Assembly (NCBI GenBank): GCA_018710985.1
Contig: DVIV01000011.1
Coordinates: 1 to 64,000 of the forward strand
Length of the DNA: 64,000 nt
Direction: 5' to 3'
DNA from: Candidatus Limiplasma pullicola
GTDB lineage: Bacteria; Bacillota; Clostridia; Christensenellales; Aristaeellaceae
Part shown: positions 61,263 to 64,000 of the stretch, in pieces
How positions within the stretch are numbered: position 1 is the stretch's first letter
Layout of the letters: each line of letters begins with the position of its first letter
Position numbers and translations under genes: made by a program
Notes under the pieces: model-generated
The model's database searches: none
What the model saw: only the letters and a program-made list of their open reading frames with translations
Told to the model about the DNA's origin: nothing

Positions 61263-61475
61263 GTTGCATCCGGGTCTGTGGTTGCAAGCCGATGCCAGAC
61301 GCGGGCAAAACGGTCCACGTAAGCCGGGCAAAGCCCCGGTGAGCATGGCGCGTTCTAGGTGTAAGACCGACCGCCGCCCAGGCGGCGAGAGAAGGCGAGT
61401 AGGGCGCGGAAGCGATGAGCAGACCTTCCCGTCGGCGAGTGTGGGGTCAAAGACCAGGTCAGCCGGATGCACAAC
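61263..61475 (+). ncRNA. Structured RNA (long leader) upstream of the zf-trcl gene
   Basis: About 213 nt without coding potential. The 5' end GTTGCATCCGG (61263-61273) pairs with CCGGATGCACAAC (61463-61475), closing the whole RNA. Inside are helices GTCTG/CAGAC (61274-61278, 61296-61300) and CCGGG/CCCGG (61324-61328, 61335-61339). CGCCG/CGGCG (61372-61376, 61383-61387) and GGTC-AAA-GACC (61445-61455) follow. The linkers are purine-rich. A ribosome site GGAGG follows at 61487, outside the structure. Size, closing helix and clostridial context resemble large RNAs such as the raiA motif, but I cannot confirm a family. It may be a separate sRNA or a leader. Confidence 0.65.
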
Positions 61476-61501
61476 ATCATTGGATCGGAGGATACCCTAT
61501 C

Positions 61502-61780
61502 ATGTACCAAGACAAGACGCTGGTTTGCCGTGACTGCGGCGCTGAATTCGTGTTTACCGCCGGCGAGCAGGAGTTCTACGCCGAGAAGGGCTTCCAAAAC
61601 GAGCCCACCCGCTGCAAGGAATGCCGTGCGGCCCGCAAGGCGAACCGCGCTTCCGCTCCTCGCGAGATGTACGAGACGACCTGTGCCGCCTGCGGCGCGC
61701 CCACGACCGTCCCCTTCATCCCCAAGAGCGACCGCCCCATCTACTGCAGCGAGTGCTTCGCCGCTCACCGTCAGGCCTGA
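61502..61780 (+). CDS. zf-trcl zinc-ribbon protein
   Basis: 92 residues containing two zinc sites. The N-terminal probable-zinc-ribbon motif is TLVCRDCGAEFVFTAGEQEFYAEKGFQNEPTRCKECR, the zf-trcl signature, and a second CxxC pair is TTCAACGAP...IYCSECF. Proteins of this type are short, probably nucleic-acid-binding, and often co-occur with cold-shock-like proteins. Function unproven. ATG with GGAGG 10 nt upstream, 26 nt after the structured RNA. Ends with a strong terminator, so RNA and gene form a single unit. Confidence 0.85.
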   Translation: MYQDKTLVCRDCGAEFVFTAGEQEFYAEKGFQNEPTRCKECRAARKANRASAPREMYETTCAACGAPTTVPFIPKSDRPIYCSECFAAHRQA

Positions 61781-61790
61781 TCGGGGTCAG

Positions 61791-61833
61791 AAAACAGACG
61801 AACCCGCGTATGATACGCGGGTTCGTCTGTTTT
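61791..61833. terminator. Terminator between the zinc-ribbon and BlaR1 genes
   Basis: 20-bp perfect stem (61791-61810 with 61814-61833), then TTT; serves convergent genes. Confidence 0.9.
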
Positions 61834-61862
61834 TTCGTCTGCCCCGGCGCGCCCGGAGCTCT

Positions 61863-63416
61863 TCAGCCGGCCGATTCGTTGAGATAATACAGCACGCGGG
61901 CTGCGGGCTCCACCTGCAGCGTCAGCTGGTACGCCGGGCTTCCGTCCGCATCCCTCATCGCCACATCCACCAGGCGCACATTCCCTGCGCGGACGTCCGC
62001 CGTCGCTCCGGCGCTGTCCCATTCGGCCCCCGGCACCAGCGCATCCATAAACGCCTGAATGTACCGGTCCACGCTGTCGGTCAGGGTCCGGTGCGTATAG
62101 GACGTGTCCGTGAAGGACAGGCCGTTCAGGGCGCGGGTGCCGTCGTATTCCAGCACATAGCCCTCCCTGGAAAACCGCATGACAATCGGCAGCGAATCCA
62201 GCGAGAGGCGGGCCTCCACGCGCCATTCCCCGTCCACCAGCGCGGCGGTAAAGGCGTAGCGGTCGGTGTCCTCCAGAACGAAGGCGCTTTCAAAAAAGCG
62301 CTTGGCGCATGCGATGGCCGCGTCCCCGTCCTCCAGAGGCGAGGCGGACGCCGTCCAGGACACCTCCGGCACCTCCGCCACGGTGGGCAAAGGCTCGCTT
62401 TCGCTGGTGGCAAATGAAACCAGCAGTACGGCCGCCGCCGCAAAGGAGCCCAGGGCGATGGCCCAGCGGTTCCCCCGCACGCAGCGGATCACGGCGGTCA
62501 CGCGCTTTCTCAGATGCCTGCCGGTGAGCGTGGTGCCGGTAGCATGCACGCAGGCCGCGTTTCCGCCCCGGTCGGAGCCGCTTACGATGCTGTTGGCATA
62601 GGCCAGGCGGTCAATGTCCTGCAGCCTGGCGGTCACGCGGTCGTCGCAGGCCATTTCGCCGTCCACGCGGCTGAGGCGCGCGCCCAGCCACACCAGGGGA
62701 TTGAACCAGTGCAGCGCCACGCAGCAGTTGCGCACGATGCTCCACAGCGGATCATGCGCGCGCCGGTGGCACAGCTCATGCGCCAGCACCAGCGACAAAT
62801 GCTCCGGCGCGGTGTCCAGCGGGACGGCGATAAAGGGATGTACCACCCCGATCAGGCACGCGGAGGGGATGCGGTCCACAAAATACACGGGTACGGGCTT
62901 GACCCGGTAGCGCTGGCACAGCGCTTCCAGCATGGCCTGCTCATCGCCTTCCAGGGTACGCACGCGGTCGCGCTGCACCCGTGCCCGGAAGCGCACGTTA
63001 TGCCACGCCATCACGCCGCCCAGAATCAGCGCCACGCACAGCCAGCCCAGCAGAATCCACTTTCCGGCCTCGCCGCTGCTGGTATGCTGGGCCAGCGCCT
63101 CCAGGGCGCCGCCTTCCGCGCCGTCCAGCAGGCTGGAGGCGCTGTAGCTGGCGTCAATCACGCGCTGACGCACCTGGTCCGCCACGGGGCGGGCGGCCAC
63201 GTCCACGGAAAAGCCGGGACGGAATTCATCCATCGCCGGGTTGGGCAGGGAAAGCGGCAGCAGCAGGCGCAGCGCCACCAGCAGCCAGGCCACATAGATG
63301 GCGCGGCTGCCCAGCCGCTCGCGCAGGAGCGCGCGCACGGCGATCACCAGCAGAATCATCACGCTGCCGATAACGGTGGCTTCCAGCAGATAGTTGAAAA
63401 CGGTCATGCTCCGCAT
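61863..63416 (-). CDS. BlaR1/MecR1-type M56 metallopeptidase sensor
   Basis: 517 residues. Helices at about 12-30, 40-58 and 120-138 are followed by a cytoplasmic zinc-protease domain with HELCH (H213, H217) and DGEMACDD (E254). A fourth helix lies at 318-336. The C-terminal extracellular domain (about 340-517) is not a penicillin-binding sensor; it lacks SxxK/KTG and has repeats of beta strands such as WRVEARLSLDSLPIVMRF. Signal transduction by cleaving BlaI is expected, but the inducer is probably not a beta-lactam. Start MRSM with AAGGGAGG. It is 61 bp downstream of blaI. Confidence 0.88.
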   Translation of the reverse strand: MRSMTVFNYLLEATVIGSVMILLVIAVRALLRERLGSRAIYVAWLLVALRLLLPLSLPNPAMDEFRPGFSVDVAARPVADQVRQRVIDASYSASSLLDGAEGGALEALAQHTSSGEAGKWILLGWLCVALILGGVMAWHNVRFRARVQRDRVRTLEGDEQAMLEALCQRYRVKPVPVYFVDRIPSACLIGVVHPFIAVPLDTAPEHLSLVLAHELCHRRAHDPLWSIVRNCCVALHWFNPLVWLGARLSRVDGEMACDDRVTARLQDIDRLAYANSIVSGSDRGGNAACVHATGTTLTGRHLRKRVTAVIRCVRGNRWAIALGSFAAAAVLLVSFATSESEPLPTVAEVPEVSWTASASPLEDGDAAIACAKRFFESAFVLEDTDRYAFTAALVDGEWRVEARLSLDSLPIVMRFSREGYVLEYDGTRALNGLSFTDTSYTHRTLTDSVDRYIQAFMDALVPGAEWDSAGATADVRAGNVRLVDVAMRDADGSPAYQLTLQVEPAARVLYYLNESAG

Positions 63417-63477
63417 GGGGGGATAGCCTCCCTTCAGAGGACGCATTTGTAAAAACCGATCTATATATGTTAGACGC

Positions 63478-63894
63478 TCAGGAAGGATCGTTTGGTTCCA
63501 CTTTCCTGTTTTTTTTCTGTTTTTCCGCACGGTTGATGATATTCTGAAGCTCCCGCAGCTCCTCATCATCCAGCTCGCCCTGTTCCACCATATCGTTGAC
63601 CAGCAGCGAGGCCCGTCCCGAAAACAGCCGCTTGAGAAGCGTCTGCGTCTGTTCGCGCGCCACCCGGTCCTTGCTGACAGCCGGGAAATACGTCTTCACC
63701 GGTCCGTCCTCGCAGATGCGCACAGTTCCCTTCACGGCCATGCGCTTGAGCATGGTGATGACCGTATGCTTGCTCCAGCCCGTATCCTCAGCCAGAGCGC
63801 GGGTCAGCTCCATCATGGTCCACGGGCTTTTTTCCCACAGAAGCAGCATGATCTTCCATTCCGCCTCCGTCAAGGCCACATGATCGCGGTTCAC
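63478..63894 (-). CDS. blaI: BlaI/MecI-family repressor
   Basis: 138-residue winged-helix repressor: LTEAEWKIMLLLWEKSPWTMMELTRALAEDTGWSKHTVITMLKRM is the family DNA-binding domain. VREQTQTLLKRLFSGRASLLVNDMVE belongs to the dimerisation domain, where the BlaR protease cuts characterised homologues. GTG start with AAGGAGG 7 nt upstream. Likely autoregulates through the operator at 63927-63940. First gene of the blaI-blaR1 operon; no beta-lactamase gene is in the window. Confidence 0.93.
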   Translation of the reverse strand: MNRDHVALTEAEWKIMLLLWEKSPWTMMELTRALAEDTGWSKHTVITMLKRMAVKGTVRICEDGPVKTYFPAVSKDRVAREQTQTLLKRLFSGRASLLVNDMVEQGELDDEELRELQNIINRAEKQKKNRKVEPNDPS

Positions 63895-63923
63895 CGAATC
63901 GCCTCCTTAAGCGTGGATAAATC

Positions 63924-63952
63924 TATTGTACATATGTGTACCTTTTCTGTCA
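63924..63952 (-). promoter_or_regulatory. Promoter of blaI-blaR1 with overlapping BlaI-type operator
   Basis: Minus strand -35 TTGACA, 17-bp spacer, -10 TACAAT: near consensus. The dyad GTACA-TATG-TGTAC (63927-63940) covers the spacer and the upstream half of the -10, matching the TACA..TGTA core of BlaI/MecI operators. Bound repressor would block RNA polymerase. Confidence 0.8.
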
Positions 63953-63963
63953 ATCGGCTGTGC

Positions 63964-63994
63964 AAAAAAAAGCGCCCGTCCTGACGGGACGGGC
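63964..63994 (-). terminator. Terminator of a gene to the right of the window
   Basis: Minus strand stem GCCCGTCC/GGACGGGC, loop CGTCA, followed by GCTTTTTTTT. Its gene lies beyond 64000. Confidence 0.85.
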
Positions 63995-64000
63995 ACGCAG

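Noticed and set aside
61263-61475. RNase P RNA, SRP RNA, tmRNA or 6S RNA
   Set aside because: None of their invariant motifs were found, and the downstream ribosome site and gene suggest a leader-type RNA.

Overview
The window is GC-rich (roughly 65% by eye) chromosomal DNA from a low-G+C-phylum (Bacillota) lineage with a high-GC genome. It most resembles a gut-associated clostridial genome (Christensenellales/Oscillospirales type). The pointers are the yajC-TIGR04086 pair, the Orn/Lys/Arg decarboxylase-tmk neighbourhood, BlaI/BlaR1, a zf-trcl zinc-ribbon protein, DUF368, UPF0597, ROK kinase, a sortase-like surface protein and strong AGGAGG ribosome sites. The taxonomic placement is inference. 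No rRNA, CRISPR array or intact mobile element was found. One tRNA (Thr-GGT) is present.

Layout. 1-4 kb: 3' end of yajC, a TIGR04086 membrane protein, an exported phospholipase D and a divergent AI-2E-type permease. 4-6.9 kb: a GLUG-repeat surface protein with a PPQTGD sorting-like tail. 7-11.9 kb: a complete branched-chain amino acid ABC importer (livK-H-M-G-F, minus strand) with two strong hairpins between livK and livH. 12-17.6 kb: a leucine-rich-repeat protein, mnmA, a fused HAD phosphatase/thymidylate kinase, a GC-rich minisatellite and a PLP decarboxylase. 17.6-23 kb: an MFS exporter behind a structured leader, two secreted FMN-binding-like proteins and a two-component system. 23-25.5 kb: lysA and a stand-alone GMP synthase ATPase subunit. 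25.5-27.4 kb: a foreign patch holding a decayed MobV-like gene and an AT-rich lipoprotein (DUF4300-like). 27.5-30 kb: a four-carbon-acid-sugar kinase with a 3-hydroxyisobutyrate-dehydrogenase-family enzyme. 30.4-37 kb: a five-gene operon (zinc ribbon, bitopic protein, ABC exporter, GNAT-ManA fusion, large membrane protein). 37-42.6 kb: UPF0597, citramalate synthase, serine hydrolase, HAD and an acyltransferase. 42.6-47 kb: ROK kinase and two large GT-C-like membrane proteins. 47-52.7 kb: an unknown protein, recD2, comF, ccdA and a TlpA-like thioredoxin. 53-61 kb: aminotransferase plus HMGL-family (Re-citrate synthase-like) enzyme, DUF368, phosphoglucomutase, an orphan ABC ATPase and a Na/Pi symporter. 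61.2-64 kb: a structured RNA leader before a zinc-ribbon gene, then BlaR1 and BlaI with a visible operator.

Most interesting items. (1) A ~213-nt RNA at 61263-61475 starts exactly where its promoter predicts and is closed by a terminal helix. (2) A dispersed intergenic element is flanked on both sides by an identical, locus-specific GC hairpin; there are two full copies between convergent genes and one half copy. (3) There are two unusual gene fusions, HAD-Tmk and GNAT-ManA. (4) A possible attenuator lies upstream of the MFS gene. (5) GuaA lacks its glutaminase domain, and none is nearby. All start positions were set by ribosome-binding sites, so several genes begin inside longer open frames. 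Families are named from sequence recognition only; no database search was possible.
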